Shown piece after piece: positions 12,722 to 25,502 of a DNA stretch of 64,000 nt (within the stretch, counting starts at the first letter, position 1; every line of letters begins with the position of its first letter). The stretch is taken from the NCBI GenBank assembly GCA_903813345.2, contig CAIIXF020000006.1, forward strand, positions 22,205,936 through 22,269,935. The letters run 5' to 3'. The stretch is from Owenia fusiformis. Lineage: Eukaryota; Annelida; Polychaeta; Sabellida; Oweniidae. A program made the position numbers and the translations under genes. The notes beneath the pieces were generated by a model. That model did not search any database. It saw only the letters and a program-made list of their open reading frames with translations, and was not told the DNA's origin.

Positions 12722-13578
12722 CGCTTAATTTAGAAGAAATTGTCGGATAGCAACGGACGCAACATCAGCCATTGAATTTCTTTCTCGTCCAATCAAAATG
12801 GGAGCCCGAGCGTAACTGTTCCTAAGATTTTTCTTACTTCCGGTTGTGAACTTTTGGGCATTTTTACTAGATTCGTTAACCTATCGTTTATCGTTAATCC
12901 TGCAGATAGAACCAGAGGCTCAATCATCGTGAGTATTCTTTTGTAGTTTTCAAAAACCATACGTAGTCCAAATTATACGTGAGATATGCATGCATAACAG
13001 ATTTCAATTCAATCCATTGATTGATTTCATTTCCAAGTTCAGATTGAATTTGAAATTCATGAGATTGAGATTTGGAAAGAGATCGTGCTCCTCTTCAGGT
13101 GCTCTTCGTCAGTTAGAAAATGATTTTTGAAATGTTTAAATATTCGAGACCCTTTCTGTTGCAAGACTTATGCCTAGCACAACCGTCACCATGTTATTAA
13201 GAGTTTTTAGTTTCACAAGGATCCTGCCATGACCGTGGTAGTGTTATCATGAAAGCCTGGTATAACCGTGACAATGTTATATTATATTGCAAGGCCTGTC
13301 ATGACCGTGGTAATTTTAAAGCCTGATATGACCGTGAGAATTGTTGCAAGGCCTGCCATGAACGTGGTATTGTTAAAGCCTGATACAGTGTTAGTTCAAC
13401 GTCATTAAACTCAATAACGGCGTCCTTTATTATTAGGAATTTTCTTGGGGCCATTATTGAGTCTAACCTCCTTACTATTCTTTCCTTTGATGCAAGTTCT
13501 GAATCCATCGAAACCATTTTTCCGCGATAACGTGCAACTGATACTTGACAATAATATAAAAACACATAACATTATATA
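12722..13578. other. Non-coding stretch with ATGACCGTGG-type short repeats
   Basis: The stretch holds several degenerate copies of a 25-30 bp motif around GGCCTGTCATGACCGTGG and AAAGCCTGATATGACCGTGA (about 13190-13385). Related copies reappear beyond the fold-back element at about 24780-24850. One minus-strand frame (13565-13299) is open but unrecognised. Confidence 0.45.
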
Positions 13579-13689
13579 TGTCAAGATTTAGGGACAAAAA
13601 TTTATGTCATTTTAAAGTAAAGCTTTTTTTCTTTACAATGACGAGTTGAGAAATTTAAAAACATCCCACTTACTGAACTTTTAAACTTT

Positions 13690-16600
13690 TAAGGCATGTA
13701 TTTTCAAAAAGCTTTACATTGGCGATATTCCATTACATTCTTGGACTTTGATTATTTTACGATTGAAAGTTGTGAACTTTTATATCAGGCATTTCAAATA
13801 GCTTTACATTGGACATATTCCTTTACATTCTTGGACTTACAATATTTTACGATCTGAAGAGGTGAACTTTTACAGCATGCATTTTCAAAAAGCTTTACAT
13901 TGGCCATATTCCTTTACATTCTTGGACTTAGAATATTTCACGAAGCAAAGTTGTGAACTTTTTATGAAGGCATTTTCAAAAAGCTTTACATTGGCGAAAT
14001 TCCATTACATTCTTGGACTTAGATTATTTTGCGATTGAAAGTTGTGAACTTTTATAGCATGCATTTTCAAAAAGCTTTACAATGGCCATTTTCCTTTACA
14101 TTCTTGGACTTAGAATATTTTACGATCTATAAAAGTGAAATTTTATGGCATGCATTTTCAAAAAGCTTTACATTGGCCATTTTCCATTACATTTTTGGAC
14201 TTAAATTATTTTACGATGTACATGTATAGAAGTGAAATTTTATGGCATGCATTTTCAAAAAGCTTTACATTGGCCATTTTCCTTTACATTCTTGGACTTA
14301 AAATATTTCGAGAAGCAAAGTTGTGAACTTTTTATGCAGGCATTTTCAAAAAGCTTTACATTGGCGAAATTCCATTACATTCTTGGACTTAGATTATTTT
14401 GCGATTGAAAGTTGTGAACTTTTATAGCATGCATTTTCAAAAAGCTATACAATGGCCATTTTCCTTTACATTCTTGGACTTGGATTATTTTACGATCTAT
14501 AAGACTATAAAGTGAAATTTATGGCATGTATTTTCAAAAAGCTTTACATTGGCCATATTCCTTTACATTCTTGGACTTAGATTATTTTACGATATATACA
14601 TGTACATGATAACTCTTAAGGCATGTATTTTCAAAAAGCTTTACATTGGCCATTTTCCTTTACATTCTTGGACTTATATTATTTCACGAAACAAAGTCAT
14701 GAACTTTTTATGCAGGCATTTTCAAAAAGCTTTACATTGGCGAAATTCCAATACATTCTTGGACTTAGATTATTTTGCGATTGAAAGTTGTGAACTTTTA
14801 AACATGCATTTTCAAAAAGCTTTACATTGGCCATTTTCCTTTACATTCTTGGACTTAGAATATTTTGCGATTGAAAGTTGTGAACTTTTATAGCATGCAT
14901 TTTCAAAAACCTTTACATTGGCGATTTTCCTTTACATTCTTGGACTTAGATTATTTTACGATATTTACTTGATAACTTTCAAGGCATGTATTTTCAAAAA
15001 GCTTTACATTGGCCATATTCCTTTACATTCCTGGACTTAGAATATTTCACAAAGCAAAGTTGTGAACTTTTTATGCAGGCATTTTCAAAAAGCTTTACAT
15101 TGGCGAAATTCCATTACATTCTTGGACTTAGATTATTTTGCTATTGAAAGTTGTGAACTTTTATAGCATGCATTTTCAAAAAGCTTTACAATGGCCATTT
15201 TCCTTTACATTCTTGGACTTAAATTATTTTACGATCTATAGAAGTGAAATTTTATGGCATGCATTTTCAAAAAAGCTTTACATTGGCCATTTTCCTTTAC
15301 ATTCATTGACTTAGATTATTTTACGATATACATGTATAGAAGTGAAATTTTATGGCATGCATTTTCAAAAAAGCTTTACATTGGCCATTTTCCTTTACAT
15401 TCTTGGACTTAGATTATTTTGCGATTGAAAGTTGTGAACTTTTATAGTATGCATTTTCAAAAAGCTTTACATTGGCCATATTCCTTTACATTCTTGGACT
15501 TAGATTATTTTACGATATATACTTGATAACTTTCAAGGCATGTATTTTCAAAAAGCTTTACATTGGCCATATTCCTTTACATTCTTGGACTTAGAATATT
15601 TCACGAAACAAAGTCATGAACTTTTTATGCAGGCATTTTCAAAAAGCTTTACATTGGCCACATTCCTTACATAGATTATTTTACGATCTATAGAAGTAAA
15701 ATTTATGGCATGTATTTTCAAAAAGCTTTACATTGGCCATATTCCTTTACATTCTTGGACTTAGATTATTTTACGATATATACATGTACATGATAACTCT
15801 TAAGGCATGTATTTTCAAAAAGCTTTACATTGGCCATTTTCCTTTACATTCTTGGACTTAGAATATTTCACGAAACAAAGTCATGAACTTTTTATGCAGG
15901 CATTTTCAAAAAGCTTTACATTGGCGAAATTCCATTACATTCTTGGACTTAGATTATTTTGCGATTGAAAGTTGTGAACTTTTAAACATGCATTTTCAAA
16001 AAGCTTTACATTGGCCATTTTCCTTTACATTCTTGGACTTAGAATATTTTGCGATTGAAAGTTGTGAACTTTTATAGCATGCATTTTCAAAAACCTTTAC
16101 ATTGGCGATTTTCCTTTACATTCTTGGACTTAGATTATTTTACGATATTTACTTGATAACTTTCAAGGCATGTATTTTCAAAAAGCTTTACATTGGCCAT
16201 ATTCCTTTACATTCCTGGACTTAGAATATTTCACAAAGCAAAGTTGTGAACTTTTTATGCAGGCATTTTCAAAAAGCTTTACATTGGCGAAATTCCATTA
16301 CATTCTTGGACTTAGATTATTTTGCTATTGAAAGTTGTGAACTTTTATAGCATGCATTTTCAAAAAGCTTTACAATGGCCATTTTCCTTTACATTCTTGG
16401 ACTTAAATTATTTTACGATCTATAGAAGTGAAATTTTATGGCATGCATTTTCAAAAAAGCTTTACATTGGCCATTTTCCTTTACATTCATTGACTTAGAT
16501 TATTTTACGATATACATGTATAGAAGTGAAATTTTATGGCATGCATTTTCAAAAAAGCTTTACATTGGCCATTTTCCTTTACATTCTTGGACTTAGATTA

Positions 16601-19600
16601 TTTTGCGATTGAAAGTTGTGAACTTTTATAGTATGCATTTTCAAAAAGCTTTACATTGGCCATATTCCTTTACATTCTTGGACTTAGATTATTTTACGAT
16701 ATATACTTGATAACTTTCAAGGCATGTATTTTCAAAAAGCTTTACATTGGCCATATTCCTTTACATTCTTGGACTTAGAATATTTCACGAAACAAAGTCA
16801 TGAACTTTTTATGCAGGCATTTTCAAAAAGCTTTACATTGGCCACATTCCTTACATAGATTATTTTACGATCTATAGAAGTAAAATTTATGGCATGTATT
16901 TTCAAAAAGCTTTACATTGGCCATATTCCTTTACATTCTTGGACTTAGATTATTTTACGATATATACATGTACATGATAACTCTTAAGGCATGTATTTTC
17001 AAAAAGCTTTACATTGGCCATTTTCCTTTACATTCTTGGACTTAGAATATTTCACGAAACAAAGTCATGAACTTTTTATGCAGGCATTTTCAAAAAGCTT
17101 TACATTGGCGAAATTCCATTACATTCTTGGACTTAGATTATTTTGCGATTGAAAGTTGTGAACTTTTAAACATGCATTTTCAAAAAGCTTTACATTGGCC
17201 ATTTTCCTTTACATTCTTGGACTTAGAATATTTTGCGATTGAAAGTTGTGAACTTTTATAGCATGCATTTTCAAAAACCTTTACATTGGCGATTTTCCTT
17301 TACATTCTTGGACTTAGATTATTTTACGATATTTACTTGATAACTTTCAAGGCATGTATTTTCAAAAAGCTTTACATTGGCCATATTCCTTTACATTCCT
17401 GGACTTAGAATATTTCACAAAGCAAAGTTGTGAACTTTTTATGCAGGCATTTTACAAAAGCTTTACATTGGCGAAATTCCATTACATTCTTGGACTTAGA
17501 TTATTTTGCTATTGAAAGTTGTGAACTTTTATAGCATGCATTTTCAAAAAGCTTTACAATGGCCATTTTCCTTTACATTCTTGGACTTAAATTATTTTAC
17601 GATCTATAGAAGTGAAATTTTATGGCATGCATTTTCAAAAAAGCTTTACATTGGCCATTTTCCTTTACATTCATTGACTTAGATTATTTTACGATATACA
17701 TGTATAGAAGTGAAATTTTATGGCATGCATTTTCAAAAAAGCTTTACATTGGCCATTTTCCTTTACATTCTTGGACTTAGATTATTTTGCGATTGAAAGT
17801 TGTGAACTTTTATAGTATGCATTTTCAAAAAGCTTTACATTGGCCATATTCCTTTACATTCTTGGACTTAGATTATTTTACGATATATACTTGATAACTT
17901 TCAAGGCATGTATTTTCAAAAAGCTTTACATTGGCCATATTCCTTTACATTCTTGGACTTAGAATATTTCACGAAACAAAGTCATGAACTTTTTATGCAG
18001 GCATTTTCAAAAAGCTTTACATTGGCCACATTCCTTACATAGATTATTTTACGATCTATAGAAGTAAAATTTATGGCATGTATTTTCAAAAAGCTTTACA
18101 TTGGCCATATTCCTTTACATTCTTGGACTTAGATTATTTTACGATATATACATGTACATGATAACTCTTAAGGCATGTATTTTCAAAAAGCTTTACATTG
18201 GCCATTTTCCTTTACATTCTTGGACTTAGAATATTTCACGAAACAAAGTCATGAACTTTTTATGCAGGCATTTTCAAAAAGCTTTACATTGGCGAAATTC
18301 CATTACATTCTTGGACTTAGATTATTTTGCGATTGAAAGTTGTGAACTTTTAAACATGCATTTTCAAAAAGCTTTACATTGGCCATTTTCCTTTACATTC
18401 TTGGACTTAGAATATTTTGCGATTGAAAGTTGTGAACTTTTATAGCATGCATTTTCAAAAACCTTTACATTGGCGATTTTCCTTTACATTCTTGGACTTA
18501 GATTATTTTACGATATTTACTTGATAACTTTCAAGGCATGTATTTTCAAAAAGCTTTACATTGGCCATATTCCTTTACATTCCTGGACTTAGAATATTTC
18601 ACAAAGCAAAGTTGTGAACTTTTTATGCAGGCATTTTCAAAAAGCTTTACATTGGCGAAATTCCATTACATTCTTGGACTTAGATTATTTTGCTATTGAA
18701 AGTTGTGAACTTTTATAGCATGCATTTTCAAAAAGCTTTACAATGGCCATTTTCCTTTACATTCTTGGACTTAAATTATTTTACGATCTATAGAAGTGAA
18801 ATTTTATGGCATGCATTTTCAAAAAAGCTTTACATTGGCCATTTTCCTTTACATTCATTGACTTAGATTATTTTACGATATACATGTATAGAAGTGAAAT
18901 TTTATGGCATGCATTTTCAAAAAAGCTTTACATTGGCCATTTTCCTTTACATTCTTGGACTTAGATTATTTTGCGATTGAAAGTTGTGAACTTTTATAGT
19001 ATGCATTTTCAAAAAGCTTTACATTGGCCATATTCCTTTACATTCTTGGACTTAGATTATTTTACGATATATACTTGATAACTTTCAAGGCATGTATTTT
19101 CAAAAAGCTTTACATTGGCCATATTCCTTTACATTCTTGGACTTAGAATATTTCACGAAACAAAGTCATGAACTTTTTATGCAGGCATTTTCAAAAAGCT
19201 TTACATTGGCCACATTCCTTACATAGATTATTTTACGATCTATAGAAGTAAAATTTATGGCATGCATTTTCAAAAAGCTTTACATTGGCCATTTTCCTTT
19301 ACATTCTTGGACTTAGATTATTTTGCGATTGAAAGTTGTGAACTTTTATAGTATGCATTTTCAAAAAGCTTTACATTGGCCATTTTCCTTTACATTCTTG
19401 GACTTAGATTATTTTGCGATTGAAAGTTGTGAACTTTTATAGTATGTATTTTCAAAAAGCTTTACATTGGCCATATTCCTTTACATTCTTGGACTTAGAT
19501 TATTTTACGATATATACTTGATAACTTTCAAGGCATGTATTTTCAAAAAGCTTTACATTGGCCATATTCCTTTACATTCTTGGACTTAGAATATTTCAAG

Positions 19601-19957
19601 AAACAAAGTCATGAACTTTTTATGCAGGCATTTTCAAAAAGCTTTACATTGGCCACATTCCTTTACATAGATTATTTTACGATCTATAGAAGTGAAATTT
19701 TATGGCATGCATTTTCAAAAAGCTTTACATTGGTCATTTTCCTTTACATTCTTTGACTTAAAATATTTTACGATCTAATGAGGTGAAATTTTACAGAATG
19801 CATTTTCAAAAAGCCTTACATTTGCCATATTCCTTTACATTCTTGGACTTCGATTATTTTATGATATATAGAAGTGAAATTTATGGCATGCATTTTCAAA
19901 AAGCTTTACATTGGCCATATTCCTTTACATTCTTGGACTCGGATTATTTTACGATGT
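13690..19957 (+). repeat. 91-bp satellite array, left arm (roughly 70 monomers)
   Basis: The monomer is about 91 bp with core TTTTCAAAAAGCTTTACATT, then GGCCATATTCC, TTTACATTCTTGGACTTAGA, and a variable stretch (GATCTATAGAAGTGAAATTT or GATTGAAAGTTGTGAACTTT) before GGCATGC. From about 14522 to 19258 the monomers form a higher-order repeat of exactly 1184 bp (13 monomers), four times; landmark copies start at 14699, 15883, 17067 and 18251. The copies differ at very few positions (for example a local change near 17452). The 64-residue open frames here are by-products of the repeat, not genes. Confidence 0.9.
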
Positions 19958-21247
19958 AAACCTTGACTTGTACATGTACCTTACATGTACCTACGTGAAC
20001 TTCTGAGTAATTTGTAATTAACAATCAGCAGATGTGAGGCGAAATTACATTACAATAAGATATTCTGATCGATAGAGTATTTGGTTATAAAACCGGAAGT
20101 GTTTTCTCTGAGGTCGGCGCGTCAAATTCCATATATGTATTCTACCTTCGATATTAAGTATTGGCCGGTACATCCTCCCGATTAACTATCATTGGGTGCT
20201 TTCAACACCATGTTTTTCTAATGTTATCGCAAAATAGTCCATAAAATGAAGGAAATGTTTCAAAGTTAAGAAATTTGATCGGCATTTTACCAAAAGAGCT
20301 TCTGCGCATGAGTTCTGCGCATGTCAAAAGCCCATCAAACTTTCTCATTTCTTTTAACATTTCTCGCCTTTTACACGACTTTCCCACCTGGAATCATACT
20401 CTATCATCAAATTAGAAATATAAGGCATAACTTTAGATCGATTTCCAACCATCTCTTGTGAAAGTATTGAAGATGATCGGGGAAAACAATCCCGTCTATT
20501 CGAGGGGCTCTCTTGGGGATTTCTTCAATCACTATCAATACTATTGTCTATGCAAGTTCATCCTATATTTAGCAATCTTTACTGTATTCTCTCCAATGAC
20601 ATATGGTTTTTACAATTCAACATGTACTGTACGTCGTGAAAGAACAGAATCCAACAAATACCAAATCTAAAAGTCAAAATAAGTAGGCTAAAGGAAAGGG
20701 GACAGTAAAGCGTGGAAATACATGTACAGCATTCTATGAGAGTTCACAACTTAAAGCTGGACTTCCCTCCGAAACGCAATCTTGGGTTGTTTCGGGGGTG
20801 AACTTTATCATTTTGAGCTTAATGAAAGATTATAGAATGATGAACAAATGGGGCAAATCTTGTGTAGAAATACTTACGATAAATGTGTCATTTCAAAGAT
20901 TTTTCATTGAATTTGCTTCGATCGGTGCCGGCGATATGATTTTGGAAAGGTTTCTAAATGAAGAACGTGACGTCACTTCCGAATCATAGCATTCAAAATA
21001 AGTAGCATTTAATTACTTCCACTCTTCACAAGAACTCGGTGGTGTAGGGGTGGAATCCTCGATTAGCACGCGGGAGGCCCGGGTTCGAATCCCGCACTTG
21101 CCTTTTTATTTTTTTAACTAAATGATTGTTCTTTGATATTACGCAGAAAAAAACAATTTTTATTTACATAAACTTTATATTAGAGCTTGAAAATGTAAAA
21201 ACAATATATGTCAACATATTGCGTTTTGGAGCGATGTGCAGGTTTAA
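19958..21247. other. Single-copy core of the fold-back element
   Basis: About 1.3 kb between the inverted satellite arms. It has short open frames (20458-20670 and 20798-20989 on plus; 20387-20202 on minus) with no recognisable domain, and a tRNA-like unit at 21033-21107. No transposase signature was seen. Confidence 0.5.
21033..21107 (+). ncRNA. tRNA-like Pol III unit (degenerate tRNA or SINE head)
   Basis: An A-box match (TGGTGTAGGGG, 21040-21050), a perfect B box (GGTTCGAATCC, 21082-21092) and a T5 stretch (21103-21107, Pol III terminator) are correctly spaced for a tRNA. The anticodon-arm region TTAGCACGCGGGAGG resembles an alanine-type AGC arm. However, the acceptor stem does not pair (5' AACTCGG against 3' ACTTGCC) and the D stem is weak. 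It is more likely a tRNA pseudogene or tRNA-derived promoter than a functional tRNA. Confidence 0.5.
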
Positions 21248-23990
21248 ATCGTAAAATGAGCTAAGTCCAGGAATGTAAAGGAATTTGGCCAATGTAAACC
21301 TTTTTGAAAATACATAACATAATAGTTGACAACTTTAATTCTTGAAATAATCTAAGTCCTAAAATGTAATGGAATATGGCCAATGTAAAGCTTTTTGAAA
21401 ATGGATGCCATAAAATTTCACTTCTATAGATCGTAAAATAATCTAAGTCCAAGAATGTAAAGGAAAATGGCCAATGTAAAGCTTTTTGAAAATGCATGCT
21501 GTAAAATTTCACTTCTATAGATCGTAAAATAATCTAAGTCCAAGAATGTAAAGGAATATGGCCAATGTAAAGCTTTTTGAAAATGCATGCTATAAAAATT
21601 CACAACTTTCAATCAGAAAATAATCTAAGTCCATGAATGTAATGGAATTTCGCCAATGTAAAGCTTTTTGAAAATGCCTGCATAAAAAGTTCACAATTTT
21701 GCTTCGTGAAATATTCTAAGTCCAAGAATGTAAAGGAAAATGGCCAATGTAAAGCTTTTTGAAAATGCATGCTGTAAAATTTCACTTCTATAGATCGTAA
21801 AATAATCTAAGTCCAAGAATGTAAAGGAATATGGCCAATGTAAAGCTTTTTGAAAATGCATGCTATAAAAATTCACAACTTTCAATCACAAAATAATCTA
21901 AGTCCATGAATGTAATGGAATTTCGCCAATGTAAAGCTTTTTGAAAATGCCTGCATAAAAAGTTCACAATTTTGCTTCGTGAAATATTCTAAGTCCAAGA
22001 ATGTAAAGGAAAATGGCCAATGTAAAGCTTTTTGAAAATGCATGCTGTAAAATTTCACTTCTATAGATCGTAAAATAATCTAAGTCCAAGAATGTAAAGG
22101 AATATGGCCAATGTAAAGCTTTTTGAAAATGCATGCTATAAAAATTCACAACTTTCAATCAGAAAATAATCTAAGTCCATGAATGTAATGGAATTTCGCC
22201 AATGTAAAGCTTTTTGAAAATGCCTGCATAAAAAGTTCACAATTTTGCTTCGTGAAATATTCTAAGTCCAAGAATGTAAAGGAAAATGGCCAATGTAAAG
22301 CTTTTTGAAAATGCATGCTGTAAAATTTCACTTCTATAGATCGTAAAATAATCTAAGTCCAAGAATGTAAAGGAATATGGCCAATGTAAAGCTTTTTGAA
22401 AATGCATGCTATAAAAATTCACAACTTTCAATCACAAAATAATCTAAGTCCATGAATGTAATGGAATTTCGCCAATGTAAAGCTTTTTGAAAATGCCTGC
22501 ATAAAAAGTTCACAATTTTGCTTCGTGAAATATTCTAAGTCCAAGAATGTAAAGGAATATGGCCAATGTAAAGCTTTTTGAAAATACATGCCTTAAAATT
22601 TCACCTCATAAGATCGTAAAATAATCTAAGTCCAAGAATGTAAAGGAATATGGCCAATGTAAAGCTTTTTGAAAATGCATTCTGTAAAATTTCACCTCGT
22701 TAGATCGTAAAATATTTTAAGTCCAAGAATGTAAAGGAAAATGGCCATTGTAAAGCTTTTTGAAAATGCATGCCATAAAATTTCACCTCATAAGATCGTA
22801 AAATAATCTAAGTCCAAGAATGTAAAGGAATATGGCCAATGTAAAGCTTTTTGAAAATGCATTCTGTAAAATTTCACCTCGTTAGATCGTAAAATATTTT
22901 AAGTCCAAGAATGTAAAGGAATATGGCCAATGTAAAGCTTTTTGAAAATGCATGCCATAAAATTCACTTTATACTTATAGATCGTAAAATAATCCAAGTC
23001 CAAGAATGTAAAGGAAAATGGCCATTGTATAGCTTTTTGAAAATGCATGCTATAAAAGTTCACAACTTTCAATCGCAAAATAATCTAAGTCCAAGAATGT
23101 AATGGAATTTCGCCAATGTAAAGCTTTTTGAAAATGCCTGCATAAAAAGTTCACAACTTTGCTTCGTGAAATATTCTAAGTCCAAGAATGTAAAGGAAAA
23201 TGGCCAATGTAAAGCTTTTTGAAAATGCATGCCATAAAATTTCACTTCTATACATGTACATCGTTAAATAATCTAAGTCCAAAAATGTAATGGAAAATGG
23301 CCAATGTAAAGCTTTTTGAAAATGCATGCCATAAAATTTCACTTCTATACATGTACATCGTAAATAATCTAAGTCCAAAAATGTAATGGAAAATGGCCAA
23401 TGTAAAGCTTTTTGAAAATGCATGCCATAAAATTTCACTTTTATAGATCGTAAAATATTCTAAGTCCAAGAATGTAAAGGAAAATGGCCATTGTAAAGCT
23501 TTTTGAAAATGCATGCTATAAAAGTTCACAACTTTGCTTCGTGAAATAGTCTAAGTCCAAGAATGTAAAGGAATATGGCCAATGTAAAGCTTTTTGAAAA
23601 TGCATGCTATAAAAGTTCACCTCTTCAGATCGTAAAATATTCTAAGTCTAAGAATGTAAGGGAAAATGGCCAATGTAAAGCTTTTTGAAAATGCATGCCA
23701 TAAATTACACTTCTATATATCATAAAATATTCTAAGTCCTAGAATGTAAAGGAATATGGCCAATGTAAAGCTTTTTGAAAATGCCTGCATTAAAAGTTCA
23801 CAACGTTGCTTCGTGAAATATTCTAAGTCCAAGAATGTAAAGGAATATGGCCAATGGAAAGCTTTTTGAAAATGCCTGCATTAAAAGTTCACAACTTTCA
23901 ATCGTAAAATAATCAAAGTCCAAGAATGTAATGGAATATCGCCAATGTAAAGCTTTTTGAAAATACATGCCTTAAAAGTTTAAAAGTTCA
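21248..23990 (-). repeat. 91-bp satellite array, right arm (roughly 30 monomers, inverted)
   Basis: The same monomer as the left arm in reverse complement (AATGTAAAGCTTTTTGAAAA). From about 21420 to 22560 the units follow a 273-bp (3 x 91) higher-order period; equivalent landmarks sit at 21691, 21964 and 22237. At about 22540-22905 a 182-bp (2 x 91) period appears. The right arm thus has a different higher-order organisation, and less than half the length, of the left arm. Confidence 0.9.
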
Positions 23991-24085
23991 GTAAGTGGGA
24001 TGTTTTTAATTTTCTCAACTCGTCATTGTAAAGAAAAAAAGCTTTACTTTAAAATGACATAAATTTTTGTCCCTAAATCTTGACA

Positions 24086-25273
24086 CTGATGCATAACATC
24101 AAGCGATTTAACACAATATTATTGTGTTAAATGTTCATTTATACGAGTAAAATGAGGCTACACTTACCAATCTCTAAAGTGACATTTCCGCATGTCTGTC
24201 ATTGTGTCTGTTCGTCTGAGTGTCCCGGATCGTAAAATTAAACTACCAGCGAAACGAAATTGTTGTCAAATAGATTGATAATTATTGTCGCGATTACTCG
24301 GGATAAAAAGATCAATTTTGAGGATAACAGGTACCTTTGATTAATTTATATAGCGCGTATATACACGCAAAATAGTTATTAATTGCAAACCAACTGTTCG
24401 TTAATGCAGTGCCGTGATGACGGTTAATTCCTGAAATGATTTGCAATTTCGATGTTACTGAAACTGACCGACATTTTCGTCATATTCCAAACCTGTCTCC
24501 AATATTTTCGTAATTATGCATCAATAGGGTCTAAGGGGGATAAGGGACGGGGTGTATGTGTTTATAAGGTATGTATGCATGCTTGAATCACATTCTTTGT
24601 GTAATATTGCCATGTTTTCAGGGTTCAATTAGTTCCGCTTGTTGAAACCTGCTGAACGATTAAATTAACGCATCAAAGGCAAAATGGTCATGGAGGTTAG
24701 ACCTAGCCGGGCCATAACACATGTCAGATAAGAAACGAGGCCCGGGCTAGGTCTAATGTTGTTGGACTAGATACAGTGTATGACCGTGACAATGGTTGCA
24801 AGGCCTGTCATGACTGTGGTAATAAAAAGCACAATATGACTGTGACAATGGTTATATTATATGATATTTAGTAGCATGAGAATACTGTTATGAAAAATTT
24901 ATCAATTTGATGGTCATGAAATATGGTAGGCTGGTAGCAAATTGAATGGTGTATACACAAGTGCCAAATATCAGTGAATAAGTTTCTTAAATGGCAGAGA
25001 TTATATGAGGAAAATAGTGGCAGGGTTGCCATTTTACTTTTTTTATTTTTCACTTTATTTAGCATAAAATGCTGCCTTTTTGGTAAAAATTGGCTCATTA
25101 TTGGGGAAAATTGGTGATGATGGGTGGATTAATGACAGCTTAAGGTATAATCTGATCAACTTTATTTTCATTTCATTGTCCCTTATTGAAGATAACATAT
25201 TGGCCAAACAAACTCATTAGTTTTAATTGTGGTCAAATAATTATTAGAACTTAAGAGCTGTCTCAAAAAGCTT
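24086..25273. other. Non-coding flank of the fold-back element
   Basis: No gene seen. It contains a 15-bp hairpin around 24700-24760 (AGACCTAGCCGGGCC with its complement, loop about 30 bp) and ATGACCGTG/AAGGCCTGTCATGAC repeats at about 24780-24850, matching those left of the fold-back element. Confidence 0.4.
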
Positions 25274-25502
25274 GCAATAACGTTGTACCTGCCTTTGTAA
25301 TAAAAACACATATATTGTGGCGTTTATAAGCCCTTAATTATAAAATGTACAGTAAATTTCAAATCTATATATTTACTACTGCTTTTAACTGAAATTGTTC
25401 TTAAACTGAGGTCCAATTTGTGATGGAATTCATCCTCAGATCCTCCGTTACATATACATATATGATAGGGCTGAGTGTCCAGTTAGTAGTTTATGTGCTA
25501 AT

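Larger units (their letters stand above)
13579..24085. mobile_element. 10.5-kb fold-back element with satellite-built inverted arms
   Basis: The two ends are inverted copies: left from 13579 reads TGTCAAGATTTAGGGACAAA, and the right end at 24085 is its complement. About 115 bp of near-identical unique sequence on each side leads into arrays of a 91-bp repeat in opposite orientation (13690-19957 and 21248-23990). A single-copy core of about 1.3 kb separates the arms. CATAACAT occurs at 13565-13572 and 24092-24099, each 6 bp outside the TIR, a candidate 8-bp target duplication if the true ends lie 6 bp further out. The layout resembles Drosophila FB and sea-urchin TU fold-back elements, which also have tandem repeats in their inverted arms. 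No transposase was recognised. Confidence 0.75.

Noticed and set aside
12735-12760. Possible RFX X-box upstream of LRRC56 (GTTGCTATCCGAC on the minus strand)
   Set aside because: Only the first half-site fits the RYYNYY...RRNRAC consensus; the second half does not match at any allowed spacing.
13299-13565. Minus-strand 88-codon frame (MFLYYCQVSVARYRGKMVSM...)
   Set aside because: Its 3' half runs through the ATGACCGTGG short repeats and no domain is recognisable. A small real exon remnant cannot be excluded, but nothing supports it beyond being open.
14029-19756. Many plus-strand open frames encoding repeated HFQKALHWPFSFTFLDLEYF-type peptides
   Set aside because: They follow the 91-bp satellite exactly, recur every 1184 bp, change frame between monomers (91 is not a multiple of 3) and occur inverted in the other arm. 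They are by-products of the repeat, not a protein family.
20202-20989. Possible transposase in the fold-back core
   Set aside because: The frames are 60-70 codons, unrelated to one another, with no DDE-like or zinc-finger pattern.
21033-21107. Functional tRNA-Ala gene
   Set aside because: The acceptor stem does not pair and the D stem is weak; reported as tRNA-like instead.
13690-23990. CRISPR-like array
   Set aside because: The repeats are contiguous 91-bp satellite monomers without unique spacers, in an animal genome.
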